From NCBI RefSeq assembly GCF_907164575.1, contig NZ_CAJQYY010000014.1, forward strand, positions 62,001 to 126,000: a DNA stretch of 64,000 nucleotides. Direction: 5' to 3'. Shown one piece after another: positions 9,350-19,444 of the stretch. The position numbers were made by a program, and so were the translations under genes. The notes beneath the pieces are model-generated. The model saw only the letters and a program-made list of their open reading frames with translations. It had not been told where the DNA came from and searched no databases. Each line of letters begins with the position of its first letter. The stretch's first letter is position 1. Source of the stretch: Paraburkholderia gardini. Its GTDB lineage: Bacteria; Pseudomonadota; Gammaproteobacteria; Burkholderiales; Burkholderiaceae.

Positions 9350-9655
9350 TTTATGCAACGTCCTCATAATGAGATTGCACTTGAATTATTCCGTTATACC
9401 ACCTCAAATGGGCGAAAACACGGCGACTCTGGCCCGGATGCGGCCGGCGGTGCCACACTACAACCATCTTGCATGGGACCAGGAGACAGCTTTTGCCCAC
9501 CTTATATTTCGTCTTGCGAACAGATTCGCCGGGGCGCTCGCGGCGTTGCCGGATGGCTGGTACGCACCGGTCCCACGCGTCACGGCGGGCGACGCACAAT
9601 GCGCATCATGTCCGATCGAATCCACCGCAACGCCATAGCCTCCTGGGAGGCTTCC
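9350..9655. promoter_or_regulatory. Divergent LysR / MFS control region
   Basis: This 306-base gap separates the lysR start from the MFS start and should hold both promoters. A palindrome TGCAT-TTT-ATGCA (9345-9357), which fits the LysR T-N11-A pattern, overlaps the lysR start. A TATAAC-like -10 element for lysR (minus strand) lies near 9392-9397. No strong promoter for the MFS gene is evident. A GGGAGG ribosome-binding site (9645-9650) fixes the MFS start. Confidence 0.4.
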
Positions 9656-10999
9656 ATGTCTGAAGCGCAAGGTTCGGGTTTGAACATCGCGCACGCGGCA
9701 CCTGTACAGGCCAGTCGAAGCCGCCGCTGGGTGATCGTTGCCTCGCTGTTCCTCTTCATGGTGATCAACTTCGCGGACAAGGCCGTGGTCGGCCTCGTCG
9801 CGGTACCGTTGATGCACGACATGCAATTGACACACGCGCAGTTCGGCCTCGTCGGCAGCGCGTTTTTCCTGCTGTTTTCCCTGTCGGGGGTCGGCCTCGG
9901 GCTCTTCGTCGATCGCGTCGACGTCAAATGGCTGCTGGCCGGGCTCGCGCTGACCTGGGCTGTTGCCCAGTTGCCGCTCGCATGGCCGGTCAGCTTCGCG
10001 GTGCTGCTCGCGTGCCGCGTGCTGCTCGGCGCCGGTGAGGGTCCTGCGGCGGCGTTCGCGCTGCACGTCGCGTACACGTGGTTCGACGATCGCGAACGCA
10101 ACCTGCCGACGACGTTCATCCAGCTGGGCGCGACCTCGGGCGTCATCATCGCGGGGCCGCTGCTCACCTGGGTGACCGGGCGCTGGGACTGGCACGCGGC
10201 GTTTCTCGCGCTTGGCGTGGTCGGCGTGCTGTGGACGCTGCTGTGGCTGTGCGTCGGCAAGACGGGTAACGCGGGTCGAGGCACGGCGGGTGACAGCGCG
10301 TCCGCGATGCCGCACCACCATGTGCCCGCGCCGCGCGTTGCAGTCGATCCGCGCACACGCGTGAGTTATCGGCGGCTGCTCGCCGATCGCACGGTGATCG
10401 GCGTGCTGCTGCAATGCTTCGTCGGATATGCGGTGATCGCGATCGGGCTTACCTGGGTGCCGGCTTATTTCCGCGTCGGGCTCGGCTTCGATGCGACGCA
10501 GGCCGGCAACCTGTTCGGCCTGCAGGTCGCGACGCAGATTCCCGTCGGGATCGCGCTCGCCGTGTTCTCACATCGTCTGCTGAAACGCGGGGTGACGACG
10601 CGTCGTGCGCGCGGCACGCTGATCAGCGTGGCATGCGTCGTCAGCGGCATCGCGTATTGCATGCTGTATTCGGGCGCGTCGCCGCTCGCCAAAGTCGGTC
10701 TGCTGTCCGTTGCGTTCGCGCTGGCAAGCCAGGTGTTCACGTTCGGACCGCTGCTCATCGCGGAGATCGCACCCACTGCGCAGCGCGGCGCGTTGCTGGC
10801 GATCACGAACTCGATCGTGACGACGGCGGGTCTGATCGGACCTGTCTCGATGGGCAAACTGCTCGGCGTAGCTGGCGATCATGTGGGCTATGAGACCGGC
10901 TTCGCGATCGCGGGTGCGCTGCTGATCCTCACGGGCATTGCCGGCTTCGCGCTGCTCGATCCGCAGCGCTCGCGGCAAAACCTGCAAACGGCCGCCTGA
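9656..10999 (+). CDS. MFS transporter, anion:cation symporter type
   Basis: This 447-residue inner-membrane carrier has the 12-helix major-facilitator pattern. The first helix begins near residue 24 (WVIVASLFLFMVINFADKAVVG), a position and ADK/DR motif typical of the ACS group that imports organic anions such as sugar acids and aromatic acids. The GEGPAAAFALH stretch of helix 5 also fits. The start is decided by GGGAGG five bases before ATG 9656; the open frame continues far upstream but only antisense to lysR. It is divergent from the LysR gene and convergent with a porin gene. The substrate cannot be told. Confidence 0.88.
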   Translation: MSEAQGSGLNIAHAAPVQASRSRRWVIVASLFLFMVINFADKAVVGLVAVPLMHDMQLTHAQFGLVGSAFFLLFSLSGVGLGLFVDRVDVKWLLAGLALTWAVAQLPLAWPVSFAVLLACRVLLGAGEGPAAAFALHVAYTWFDDRERNLPTTFIQLGATSGVIIAGPLLTWVTGRWDWHAAFLALGVVGVLWTLLWLCVGKTGNAGRGTAGDSASAMPHHHVPAPRVAVDPRTRVSYRRLLADRTVIGVLLQCFVGYAVIAIGLTWVPAYFRVGLGFDATQAGNLFGLQVATQIPVGIALAVFSHRLLKRGVTTRRARGTLISVACVVSGIAYCMLYSGASPLAKVGLLSVAFALASQVFTFGPLLIAEIAPTAQRGALLAITNSIVTTAGLIGPVSMGKLLGVAGDHVGYETGFAIAGALLILTGIAGFALLDPQRSRQNLQTAA

Positions 11000-11017
11000 C
11001 ATGCCTGCTCACGAAGC

Positions 11018-11050
11018 GCGCGTGACCTCACGAACAGTGCGGTCACGCGC
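11018..11050. terminator. Hairpin between convergent MFS and porin genes
   Basis: A perfect 10-bp stem (GCGCGTGACC at 11018-11027 with its complement at 11041-11050) encloses a 13-base loop. It lies between two convergent stop codons. It lacks a T-run on either strand, so termination is plausible but not certain. Confidence 0.45.
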
Positions 11051-11087
11051 TTATCACAGCCGGACACGAACCCGAGCGCCCTCGCGC

Positions 11088-12203
11088 TCAGAACGTATGG
11101 CGCATGCCTGCCATGACGCCAAGCTGCGTGCTCTTCTGCGCGAGCCCGACACCGTTCACGCCCTGCAACTGCGCGCCGATCAGGTCGCCGTGATACTGCG
11201 CGTAGTCGCCTTCGAGATAGACGTCGGTGCGCTTTGACAGCGCGTAGTCGGCGACGAGCTGGTACTGCCATGCCGAGCCGTCCTGCGCGGCCGTCTTGCC
11301 GTCCTGCAGCGTGCGCCAGACGTTCGCGGCCAGATGCCACGCCGCGCCGATCTGCTGCGTGATGCCGCCCAGAATCATGCGACGCTTCGAGAAGTCCGTG
11401 TACTTGAGCGCCGCGAGCGCGGCCGCGGTGAACGGACCATTGGCGAAGTTGGAAAAGCCTGCGTCGTTCTGGTTGACGATGTAGCCCACGGCAAAACGCG
11501 TCTTGTCCCACGTGTACGAACCGCCGACCGTCCACGCGAGCGACCCCGAACCGTTGACCGAATCCTTCGACTCCTCGTACGCGCCACCGAGACTGACCGG
11601 GCCGCCCACCGGCGCATACGCCAGCGCCGCGCCATACTGGCTGCCATACGACGTGTGGCCCGCGACGCCGCCGACCGCATACGCCGCCGAGAACAGGATG
11701 TCGTGAAAATGCGCCTGATACTGAACCTGGTTGCTGGTCCAGATGCCACCGGACAGCGTGACTTCCGGCTGGTAGCTGAAGTCATATGGAATCCACGGAT
11801 TGCTGCCGTATCCGCCGATCGTGATGCCTTCGATCATCACGTTGAACTGACGCCCGATGATGACCTGGCCGTACGACGTGGACCGGATGCCGACCTGCGC
11901 TTCGTTGAAGAACGGCAGTGTCGGGTCGCTCTGACCGGTGTTCAGATAGAAACGGTTTTCGAGCTTGAAGAAGGTGCTCCAGCCGCCGCCCAGGTCTTCG
12001 ACACCCTTCATGCCCCAGCGGCTCTCGCTCATGCCGCCGTTGCCCATCACGACTTTCGAATCGCCCGCCTTGTCGACGTTCGTCATGTAGCGGATGCTGC
12101 CGTCGACGATGCCATAGAGTGTGACGCTGGATTGCGCGTGCGCCATCTGGCACGCGAGCGCCGCCGGAATCAGTGCGAAACGCCACTTGCTCAGCTTCGT
12201 CAT
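11088..12203 (-). CDS. Gram-negative porin, OmpC/Omp32-like
   Basis: This trimeric outer-membrane general porin has 371 residues. It starts with a signal peptide ending in MAHA before QSSVTLYGIVDGSIRY, the standard start of mature Burkholderiales porins. It ends with the terminal Phe (GMRHTF) needed for assembly by the BAM complex. The body shows alternating beta strands with GQVIIGRQF and NQVQYQAHF. The start at 12203 has a GGGGAG site; the frame is open further up without similarity. It may serve uptake with the neighbouring MFS carrier, but such porins are numerous and the link is only positional. Confidence 0.93.
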   Translation of the reverse strand: MTKLSKWRFALIPAALACQMAHAQSSVTLYGIVDGSIRYMTNVDKAGDSKVVMGNGGMSESRWGMKGVEDLGGGWSTFFKLENRFYLNTGQSDPTLPFFNEAQVGIRSTSYGQVIIGRQFNVMIEGITIGGYGSNPWIPYDFSYQPEVTLSGGIWTSNQVQYQAHFHDILFSAAYAVGGVAGHTSYGSQYGAALAYAPVGGPVSLGGAYEESKDSVNGSGSLAWTVGGSYTWDKTRFAVGYIVNQNDAGFSNFANGPFTAAALAALKYTDFSKRRMILGGITQQIGAAWHLAANVWRTLQDGKTAAQDGSAWQYQLVADYALSKRTDVYLEGDYAQYHGDLIGAQLQGVNGVGLAQKSTQLGVMAGMRHTF

Positions 12204-12505
12204 ACGGTCTCCCCTGGCAGTGCAGGATTGCGAACCTTGCATGACGGTCACTCTCGGGACGAGAGGCCGGTGGAACGTCTGAGGAATGTACTCCAGAGCG
12301 TCGCGAGCGGCCATCAGGTCCGCGCGCGGCGTGGCGAAATGGAAGCACGTGCGCGTAGTGGGGTCATCGCATCGGTGACACGTGCCTTTTGATATGGTAT
12401 GGCCTGCCCTTACACGAGACCGCCCATGATCCTGCGTTTTTGCACTCCAGCACGCATGAAGGCGCACATCGCCATGCATGGCGCGCATGCCATGCGGGCC
12501 GTGCG
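12204..12505. other. Divergent intergenic region between porin and EamA genes
   Basis: This 302-base gap should carry the porin promoter (minus) and the EamA-gene promoter (plus). The only clear structures are a GATATGGTAT -10-like stretch near 12392-12402 and a hairpin GCATGGC-N6-GCCATGC (12476-12495) ten bases before the EamA start. I see no gene in it. Confidence 0.35.
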
Positions 12506-13456
12506 ATGAGCACCCGCGCCGTTTCGCTTCGCCGTCCACCCGACACCGTCGCCATCATGCTGATGGTCGTGCTGTGCGCGATCTGGGGCTTTCAGCAGGT
12601 CGCGATCAAGAGCACGAATGCTGCGGTTCCACCGGTATTCCAGGCGGGGCTGCGCTCGGCGATCGCCGCAGTGCTCGTGTGCAGCTGGGCGCGGCTACGC
12701 GGCACGCCGCTCTTTCGCGACGACGGCACGCTCGGTGCCGGACTGCTCGCGGGCGTGCTGTTCGCTGGCGAATTCGTCTGTATCTTTCTTGGCCTGACGC
12801 TCACGAGCGCGTCGCGCATGGCGGTGTTTCTGTACACGGCGCCATGCTTCACGGCACTCGGGCTGCACTGGTTCGTCGCGGGCGAACACATGCGGCGCAT
12901 TCAGTGGATCGGCGTGATCACCGCGTTCGCGGGCATAGCGCTCGCATTCGCGGACGGCTTCGCGCGCGCCGGGGCTGGATCTGGGTCGGCGAGTCATGCG
13001 TCGATGCTGGCAGGCGTCACGGGCGATGCGTTAGGTGTGCTCGGCGGCATCGCATGGGCCGCGACGACGATCGTCGTGCGCGCAACGAAGCTCGCGCATA
13101 CGAGCGCGAGCAAGACGCTCTTCTATCAGCTGGCGGTATCGGCGGTGGTTCTGCTGGCGCTGGCCGTGCCGCTCGGGCAGGTGCGCGTGGCAGCGGTTAC
13201 CCCGCTCGTGGTCGCGAGTCTCGCGTATCAGGCGGTGATGGTCGCGTTCATCAGCTATCTGATCTGGTTCTGGCTGCTCACGCGCTACATGGCGTCGCGC
13301 CTTTCGGTGTTCTCGTTTCTGACGCCGCTCTTCGGTGTGACGTTCGGCGTGGTGCTGCTCGGCGAATCGTTCAGCCTGCGGTTTCTGATGGCGGCCGTGC
13401 TGGTGCTCGCCGGCATCGCGCTCGTGAATGCGCCCGCGCTCCGGCGCGCCACCTGA
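12506..13456 (+). CDS. EamA (DMT) family transporter
   Basis: This inner-membrane protein of 316 residues has ten predicted helices in two EamA repeats (about residues 12-145 and 168-305), the drug/metabolite transporter layout of RhaT and YdcZ relatives. Typical motifs are AIWGFQQVAIK in helix 1 and SYLIWFWLLTRYMASRLSVFSFLTPLFGV in the second repeat, matching metabolite exporters. ATG 12506 is preferred because the repeat begins shortly after; the upstream open frame is not family-like. A short hairpin lies just before the start. The substrate is unknown. Confidence 0.88.
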   Translation: MSTRAVSLRRPPDTVAIMLMVVLCAIWGFQQVAIKSTNAAVPPVFQAGLRSAIAAVLVCSWARLRGTPLFRDDGTLGAGLLAGVLFAGEFVCIFLGLTLTSASRMAVFLYTAPCFTALGLHWFVAGEHMRRIQWIGVITAFAGIALAFADGFARAGAGSGSASHASMLAGVTGDALGVLGGIAWAATTIVVRATKLAHTSASKTLFYQLAVSAVVLLALAVPLGQVRVAAVTPLVVASLAYQAVMVAFISYLIWFWLLTRYMASRLSVFSFLTPLFGVTFGVVLLGESFSLRFLMAAVLVLAGIALVNAPALRRAT

Positions 13457-13512
13457 AGCGCTACCCGGCTGACGTGAGCGCGGCGCCCGGTGGTGTATGG
13501 CGCATGCGTTAG

Positions 13513-14370
13513 TTACGCGGGTGCCGCGCCGCCTGGCCGTGCTTTCGGCGAAGCCGACACCGTCTGCGCGACGCGCACGTATTCCTCGACCGGCACATCT
13601 TCCGCGCGGCGCTGCAGATCGAAGCCGAGCGCATCGAAATCGATTACATCGCGATACGCCGAGAGCGTATTGCGCAACATCTTGCGCCGCTGCGAAAACG
13701 CGGCCGTGACCACTTCGCCGAGCGTGCGCACGTCGACGTCCGGCAATTCGTGCGGCGCGTGGGGAATCATGCGCACGATCGCCGAATTCACTTTCGGCGG
13801 CGGCTGGAACGATTCGGGCGGCACATCGAGCAGTTTGTCGATCACGTAGCGATACTGCAGCATCACGGACAGCCGGCCGAACGCCTTGCTGCCCGGCTCC
13901 GCGACCATGCGCTCGACGACTTCGTCCTGCAGCATGAAATGCTGGTCGATCACCACCGGCGCAAACGTCGTGAGATGAAACAGCAGCGGGCTCGAAATGT
14001 TGTACGGCAGGTTACCGACGATCCGCAACGAAGGCGTACCGCCCGGCACGGCGAGCGAGCCGAAGTCGAACGCGAGCGCGTCGCCCGCGTGCAGTTCGAG
14101 CAGCGCGCCGAACTGCTTCGTGAGACGCGCGATCAGATCGCGATCGAGTTCCACCGCGTGCAACGGCGCTTCGGGCGTCGAGAGACGTTCGATCAGCGGA
14201 CCGGTGAGCGCGCCAAGACCCGGCCCGATCTCGACCATGCGTTCGCCGCGTTTCGGCGCGATCACGTCGACGATCGAATCGATCACGCCCATGTCGACCA
14301 GAAAATTCTGTCCGAACCGCTTGCGGGCGAAATGGCCCTGATGCTGTCTGCTGCCTGGGCTGTTGGACAT
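13513..14370 (-). CDS. rsmA: 16S rRNA (adenine1518-N6/adenine1519-N6)-dimethyltransferase
   Basis: RsmA (KsgA) dimethylates the two adenines in the loop of helix 45 of 16S rRNA, late in small-subunit assembly. Its 285 residues carry the N-terminal [10 protein letters not shown], the SAM-binding [11 protein letters not shown] and the catalytic [14 protein letters not shown]. It is the last gene of the lptD-surA-pdxA-rsmA string, 22 bases after pdxA. It is convergent with the EamA gene. Confidence 0.96.
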   Translation of the reverse strand: MSNSPGSRQHQGHFARKRFGQNFLVDMGVIDSIVDVIAPKRGERMVEIGPGLGALTGPLIERLSTPEAPLHAVELDRDLIARLTKQFGALLELHAGDALAFDFGSLAVPGGTPSLRIVGNLPYNISSPLLFHLTTFAPVVIDQHFMLQDEVVERMVAEPGSKAFGRLSVMLQYRYVIDKLLDVPPESFQPPPKVNSAIVRMIPHAPHELPDVDVRTLGEVVTAAFSQRRKMLRNTLSAYRDVIDFDALGFDLQRRAEDVPVEEYVRVAQTVSASPKARPGGAAPA

Positions 14371-14392
14371 CGGAAAAACAGTAAAAAAGAGT

Positions 14393-15409
14393 TCAGGCCG
14401 CGCGACGATGGCGCGCCATCGAAACGGCGGTGTCGATGGCGGCGATCAGGCTGCCCGCGTCCGCGCGGCCCGTGCCGGCGAGGTCGAGCGCGGTACCGTG
14501 ATCGACAGAAGTACGGATGATGGGCAAGCCCAGCGTGACGTTGATGCCTTCACCGAACGTGGCGTATTTCAGGACCGGCAGGCCCTGATCGTGGAACATC
14601 GCCAGCACGCAGTCGGCGTCTTTCAGATAGCGCGGCTGGAACAGCGTATCGGCGGGATACGGACCGCGTGCGTCGATGCCTGTATCGTTTGCCCGTTTCA
14701 GGGCCGGCGCGATGACATCGATTTCCTCGTGGCCGAGATAGCCGTTTTCACCCGCGTGCGGGTTGAGCCCCGTGACCAGAATACGCGGCGCGGGAATGCC
14801 GAAGTGATGACGCAGATCGTGATCGATGATGCGTAGCGTCTCGACGAGCCCGTCGATCGTGAGCGCCGCCGACACATCCTTCAGCGGCAGGTGTGTCGTG
14901 GCCAGCGCGACGCGCAGCGGCCGCTGGCCGGTGCCCGCGAGCATCATCACGACGCGCGGCGTCTGCGTGCGCTCCGCGAGATATTCGGTGTGGCCGGTGA
15001 AGGGCACGCCGGCATCGTTGATCGTGCTTTTTTGCAGCGGCGCGGTGACGATCGCATCGAACGTGTGCGCGAGCGCGCCGTCGATCGCGTGGTCAAGCAG
15101 CGTGAGTACGTAACGGCCATTCGCCGCGTCGAGCCTGCCGGCCTGCGACGGCACGTCAAGCGGCACGTGCTGCATCCGGATGCGTCCGCCCGCGCGTTCG
15201 CCAGTGAGCGCGGCCCAGTCGACGCCCACGGTCTGGGCACGCTGTGCGATGAGTGCGGCATCGCCGAGCACGGTGAACTGTGCGTCGGGCCAATGCGCTG
15301 CCGCAGCCGCGAGCGCCTGCGCCGTCAGTTCGGGACCCACGCCGGCGGGTTCACCCGTCGTGATCGCGATCTGCAGCGGGGCGCCTTGCGGCTGGGCGGA
15401 AGGTTTCAT
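14393..15409 (-). CDS. pdxA: 4-hydroxythreonine-4-phosphate dehydrogenase
   Basis: PdxA oxidises 4-phosphohydroxy-threonine with NAD in the DXP-dependent pathway to pyridoxal 5'-phosphate. The 338 residues begin with [12 protein letters not shown] and contain the metal-site His in [13 protein letters not shown], plus [16 protein letters not shown] and [13 protein letters not shown], all signatures of PdxA. It lies 11 bases after surA and 22 before rsmA, the usual proteobacterial order. Confidence 0.96.
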   Translation of the reverse strand: MKPSAQPQGAPLQIAITTGEPAGVGPELTAQALAAAAAHWPDAQFTVLGDAALIAQRAQTVGVDWAALTGERAGGRIRMQHVPLDVPSQAGRLDAANGRYVLTLLDHAIDGALAHTFDAIVTAPLQKSTINDAGVPFTGHTEYLAERTQTPRVVMMLAGTGQRPLRVALATTHLPLKDVSAALTIDGLVETLRIIDHDLRHHFGIPAPRILVTGLNPHAGENGYLGHEEIDVIAPALKRANDTGIDARGPYPADTLFQPRYLKDADCVLAMFHDQGLPVLKYATFGEGINVTLGLPIIRTSVDHGTALDLAGTGRADAGSLIAAIDTAVSMARHRRAA

Positions 15410-15420
15410 GACCGTGACCG

Positions 15421-16779
15421 TTATTGCAAGCTGGGCTGGTCGATCTTGTAGTCGACGTACGCGGTGTCGCGCAGTTCGCGCAGCCAGTCGGCATAGGCCT
15501 GCTCGGCCTTGCGCTGGCCGATTGCCTGGCGCGCCAGATCCATCTGCTGCGAAATCGAGCCCTCGGCTTCGCGGCGGCCCAGCACCTGAATCAGGTGATA
15601 GCCGTATTCGCTGCGCACCGGGTCGCTGATCTGACCGTCCTGCAGCGAATTCATCGCGCGCTCGAATTCCGGCACCGTTTCGCCCGGACTGATCCAGCCG
15701 AGATCGCCGCCCTGCGACGCCGAGCCGTCCTGCGAATACGTGCGCGCGAACTTGTCGAAGTCGCCGCCGCTTGCAATGATCTGACGCTTGATGTCTAGCA
15801 GCTTCTCGCGCGCCGCCGGCTCCGACATGCCGTCGCCGACACGCAGCAGGATGTGACGCACGTGCGTCTGTACAAGCTTCGATGCGTCGGCCGACGCCGT
15901 GCCCTGCGAGTTGCGACGCTCAACGAGGCGCACGATTTCAAAGCCGTCCGCCGTGCGGATCACCGACGGATTCACCTCGCCCGGACGCAGCGTCGAGGCC
16001 GCCGTGACGAACTCGGGCGGCAGCTTCGACTGCGACAGGAAGCCCATGTCGCCGCCCTTCGCCGCGTCGGCAGCCTGCGAATTCGACTTCGCGAGCCTTT
16101 CGAAATTCGCGCCGCCCGTGGCTTCCTGCAGCAGCGCCTGCGCACGTTGCTGCGCCGCTTCGATTTCCGTTTGCGGCGCGTTCTGCGCGGCCTTCAGCAG
16201 GATGTGCTCGAAGTGCAGATCGCTGGTCTGGCCAGGGTTCGGTCCGCGCTGGCTCGCGATGTAGTTCGCGACTTCGCCGTCCGTCACCGTGACCTTGCTG
16301 TCCACTTCCTTCTCACGCAGCTTCGAAAGCGTCAGTTCCGTACGCGCGTCGTTCGTGAACACGGTCCAGGGCACCCCTTCCGCCTCGATCCGCGCGCGGT
16401 AGACGTCGAGTGTCAGGCCGTTCGACTGCGCGAGACGGCCGAGCGTGCGCTGCACGGTAGCGTCGTCGACGGTGATGCCGTCTTCTTTCGCGCGCTGAAG
16501 CTGGATGCGTTCGAGCACCATCTGGTTCAGCACCTGCGTGCGCAGCTGGTCGGCCGGCGGCACCGGTGCGTTCTGTTGCGTGAGACGCCGTGAAATCAGG
16601 CCGACACGCTGGTCGAGTTCGCGCTGCGTGATGACCCCGTTGTTCACCACGGCTGCGATCGTGTCGACTGTCTCGCCGTTGCTGTTGCCGAGCGCCTGTG
16701 CCTCAGCGGAAGAAACCGGCAGAAAGGACGCCGCGACGGCGATACCCGCTGCGAGCGTTGCGAGGCGAAGCTTTTTCAT
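15421..16779 (-). CDS. surA: Periplasmic chaperone / peptidyl-prolyl isomerase SurA
   Basis: SurA escorts outer-membrane proteins, LptD among them, through the periplasm. From ATG 16779 the protein has 452 residues with a signal peptide ([18 protein letters not shown], cleaved near AEAQ). A SurA N-terminal chaperone region (about 30-165) follows, then two parvulin domains (about 175-290 with HILLKAAQ, and 300-410 with [12 protein letters not shown]) and a C-terminal helix. A further ATG at 16833 would put 18 residues in front of the signal peptide and was rejected. It follows lptD by 76 bases. Confidence 0.95.
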   Translation of the reverse strand: MKKLRLATLAAGIAVAASFLPVSSAEAQALGNSNGETVDTIAAVVNNGVITQRELDQRVGLISRRLTQQNAPVPPADQLRTQVLNQMVLERIQLQRAKEDGITVDDATVQRTLGRLAQSNGLTLDVYRARIEAEGVPWTVFTNDARTELTLSKLREKEVDSKVTVTDGEVANYIASQRGPNPGQTSDLHFEHILLKAAQNAPQTEIEAAQQRAQALLQEATGGANFERLAKSNSQAADAAKGGDMGFLSQSKLPPEFVTAASTLRPGEVNPSVIRTADGFEIVRLVERRNSQGTASADASKLVQTHVRHILLRVGDGMSEPAAREKLLDIKRQIIASGGDFDKFARTYSQDGSASQGGDLGWISPGETVPEFERAMNSLQDGQISDPVRSEYGYHLIQVLGRREAEGSISQQMDLARQAIGQRKAEQAYADWLRELRDTAYVDYKIDQPSLQ

Positions 16780-16855
16780 GATTGCCACAGATACTCCAGT
16801 GATGTCGGGCGCGCCCCGCCCGTTTTTTCGCATTTTATAAATGATCGGGCGACGG

Positions 16856-19222
16856 TCATTCGTAGTTGGTGAAACGCGACTGAGGCGGCGTGCCCGGCGG
16901 CAGCGGCGTGTAACCCGGCACGCTGGCGCGGAACGCCGAGATCAGTCCGTTGTCGACATTCGACAGGCCCTTCAATGTCAGCTGCGCGAGGAATTTCGTG
17001 CTCGACGTCTGGGTGCCCGATGTGTTCAGTCCATTTGCATAACGCTGAAAACCAACGCCGAGCGTCCAGCAATCGGCATCGTATTGCAGGCCCAGCAGAC
17101 CGTCGACCACCCGGTGCCCGCCCAGGTCGTAGTTCAGGCGCGCGACACTGTAGACGCGATGCGTCAGCGGCCACTGCCCTGAAATCAGGATCTGGTTGAT
17201 CGGCTGGTTGTCGAGCGTGGTGTTCGCGCGCGTGTAGCGGTACGCGATGTTGATCACCTTGCCCGATGCTGGACTGAAGCCGAAACCGACGCTGGTTTTG
17301 GTCAGCTGATTGTTATCGGCATTATATTGGAACGCGGTTTCCGACGCGAAACCGGCCCCGAGCTTCACAGATGCACCCGCGATCAGGTCCGAATGGGTCG
17401 CCTGCGCGTTCGACTGACCCGGCAGCAGCGTGACGCGCTGGTCCTGAAAGTAATACTGCTGCGCGATCACGAAGCGCGCACGTTCGTCGCCGGTTGCCGG
17501 GTTGATGAAGCGCGTCGTGAGTGCTGCCGTCAGCCGGTTCGCATCCGCGATCCGGTCGCCGCCGACAAACGTGTTCGGCGTGAAGATTTCGGCGAGACCG
17601 AAGTCGGAATCGGCCGTATCGAAGAGCGGCGCGAACTGCTGGTTGCGATACGGCGTGTAGACGTAGTACAGCCGCGGCTCCAGCGTCTGGATGTAATCCT
17701 GGCCGAAGAGCCGTACCGAACGGTCGAAAATCAGCCCGGTGTCGAAGCTGAACGTCGGGATCGATTCGGTGAAATTCTTCGGCTGTCCGGCCGGCGCGCC
17801 CGTCGCGATATTGCTGAGATCGTACGAGGCGAAGTGCCACTGCACCTTCGGCGTGACAAAGTAGCCGGGCCCCACCACCGAATACGACAGGTACGGGTTG
17901 AACATCAACCGCTGACCTTCGGTCGCATCGTCCTGCGTGATCTTGAAGCGCGTGTAGTCGGCTTCCGCACCGAAGTCGAAGCCGTCGACGTTGTACTTCG
18001 TGTACTTCACGTTCAACTGCGGCTCGCGCGAATACGGCGGCACCGACGGCTCGAGCGTCTGCCAGTGCTGCTCGCGTGCAAGCACGGACCACGGGCCGTT
18101 GTTGTACGTCAAGCCGGCTTCCTGCTGGTACAGCAGCTGCGTGCCGTTCAGGAACTGGTTCGACGTCGACGAAAGGTCTTCCGGATAGGTGTTATCCGAG
18201 ACCTTGTTGTAATAGACATACCCGGCGAACCCGTTGCCGAAGTTCTGGTTGTGCTGCAGATAGATCGCGTAACGGTCGGTCTTCGTGATCGCGTCGTGCG
18301 GCAGGAATTCACCGGTGATCGTGCCGCTGTAAGTGGGCGACAGATAGCGGAACGACGCCTGCGTCTGTACCCCGCGCTTCGAGATGATCCGCGGTGTCAG
18401 CGTCAAATCGCGATTCGGCGCGATGTTGAAGTAATACGGAACCGACAGTTCGAAACCGTTGTTCGAACTGAGCGACGCGACTGGCGGCAGAAAACCGCTG
18501 CGCCGGTCGCCCGACAGCGGGAACGACAGCCACGGGCTCGCGAAAATCGGCACGCCCTGGAAAAACAGCACGCCGTTATGCGCGACGCCTTCATCCGCGC
18601 CGGTGTCGAAATTGAATTCGGTGCCCTTGATGTACCACGCCGGGTCGGTCGCGCACTGGCACGCCGTGTAGGTGCCATGCGAGAACACGGAGCGCTCGCT
18701 GTCGAGCATGTCGACGCGCTCCGCGCTACCGGAACCGCCCGTCACGTTGAAGTGGTACTTCGGCGCGGGCATGTAGCCTTCGCTCGCCTCGACGCGCATG
18801 TGCGCCTCGGGGCCGGTAAACGAAATGCCGTTGTTGATGACGTGCACCGAGCCGTAAGCGTCGGCCATGTCGGTGTCTTCGTCGTAATGGAGCGCGTCGG
18901 CCTTGATCACCGACGTGAAGCGGCGCACCTCGGCCGAACCTTTCGCGGCCATGTCCTGGCCGCTCGTGCCCGTGGTGGAGTCGCCGAGCACGAAGGTGGC
19001 GGGCCGCTGGCCGCCCGCGACCGGGTGCTCCTCGAGTTGCGGGGCCAGCCGCAGGCCCCATGGCGCGTCGACAGGCTGCGCCTGCGCGGCGTCGCCGACC
19101 AGCTGGGCGTGCGCGAGCGCGGGCATCAGGCCCGGCACGGCGATCAACGCCGCGACGAGCCGCCTTTTGCGCGGTACGCCGTCACAAGAAGGTGTCGTTC
19201 GGAAAAGCTGTCTGGGCGGCAT
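16856..19222 (-). CDS. lptD: LPS-assembly protein LptD
   Basis: LptD is the beta-barrel of the LptDE complex that inserts LPS into the outer leaflet. The 788 residues hold a signal peptide ending near ALAHAQ, an OstA/LptA-like N-terminal domain (about 85-230) and the large barrel to the C-terminus. Cysteines in the mature protein are few: C188, C190 and C718 (in DADCW, at the place of the E. coli C724/C725 pair). One N-to-C interdomain disulfide is therefore possible. It heads the lptD-surA-pdxA-rsmA string and is divergent from amgK. Confidence 0.96.
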   Translation of the reverse strand: MPPRQLFRTTPSCDGVPRKRRLVAALIAVPGLMPALAHAQLVGDAAQAQPVDAPWGLRLAPQLEEHPVAGGQRPATFVLGDSTTGTSGQDMAAKGSAEVRRFTSVIKADALHYDEDTDMADAYGSVHVINNGISFTGPEAHMRVEASEGYMPAPKYHFNVTGGSGSAERVDMLDSERSVFSHGTYTACQCATDPAWYIKGTEFNFDTGADEGVAHNGVLFFQGVPIFASPWLSFPLSGDRRSGFLPPVASLSSNNGFELSVPYYFNIAPNRDLTLTPRIISKRGVQTQASFRYLSPTYSGTITGEFLPHDAITKTDRYAIYLQHNQNFGNGFAGYVYYNKVSDNTYPEDLSSTSNQFLNGTQLLYQQEAGLTYNNGPWSVLAREQHWQTLEPSVPPYSREPQLNVKYTKYNVDGFDFGAEADYTRFKITQDDATEGQRLMFNPYLSYSVVGPGYFVTPKVQWHFASYDLSNIATGAPAGQPKNFTESIPTFSFDTGLIFDRSVRLFGQDYIQTLEPRLYYVYTPYRNQQFAPLFDTADSDFGLAEIFTPNTFVGGDRIADANRLTAALTTRFINPATGDERARFVIAQQYYFQDQRVTLLPGQSNAQATHSDLIAGASVKLGAGFASETAFQYNADNNQLTKTSVGFGFSPASGKVINIAYRYTRANTTLDNQPINQILISGQWPLTHRVYSVARLNYDLGGHRVVDGLLGLQYDADCWTLGVGFQRYANGLNTSGTQTSSTKFLAQLTLKGLSNVDNGLISAFRASVPGYTPLPPGTPPQSRFTNYE

Positions 19223-19444
19223 GTATCGTTTGGCGAATCGACCCGCCGCCAGCTCACACCGTTACTGTCCGCCGCCAGCGCAAACGGGCCGAGTCAGCCA
19301 GAATGCAGACAAACACGCACAATCTGTCGATCGATAAGGCAGGCGGTCAAACGGGATGGGCGAAAGCTGGCGCGAGTCGCGTCAAAAAAGTCGTGGGGTA
19401 TTATATGGCAAGACGTTGCCCCCCAGAATTTGCCTCGGGTTTTC

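Noticed and set aside
12389..12505. Longer N-terminus for the EamA transporter
   Set aside because: The added residues are His/Ala-rich and not membrane-like; ATG 12506 gives a normal first helix.
17327..19444. Extension of the amgK frame by about 700 codons upstream
   Set aside because: It runs antisense through lptD and has no similarity to kinases; the AmgK fold begins at 19445.
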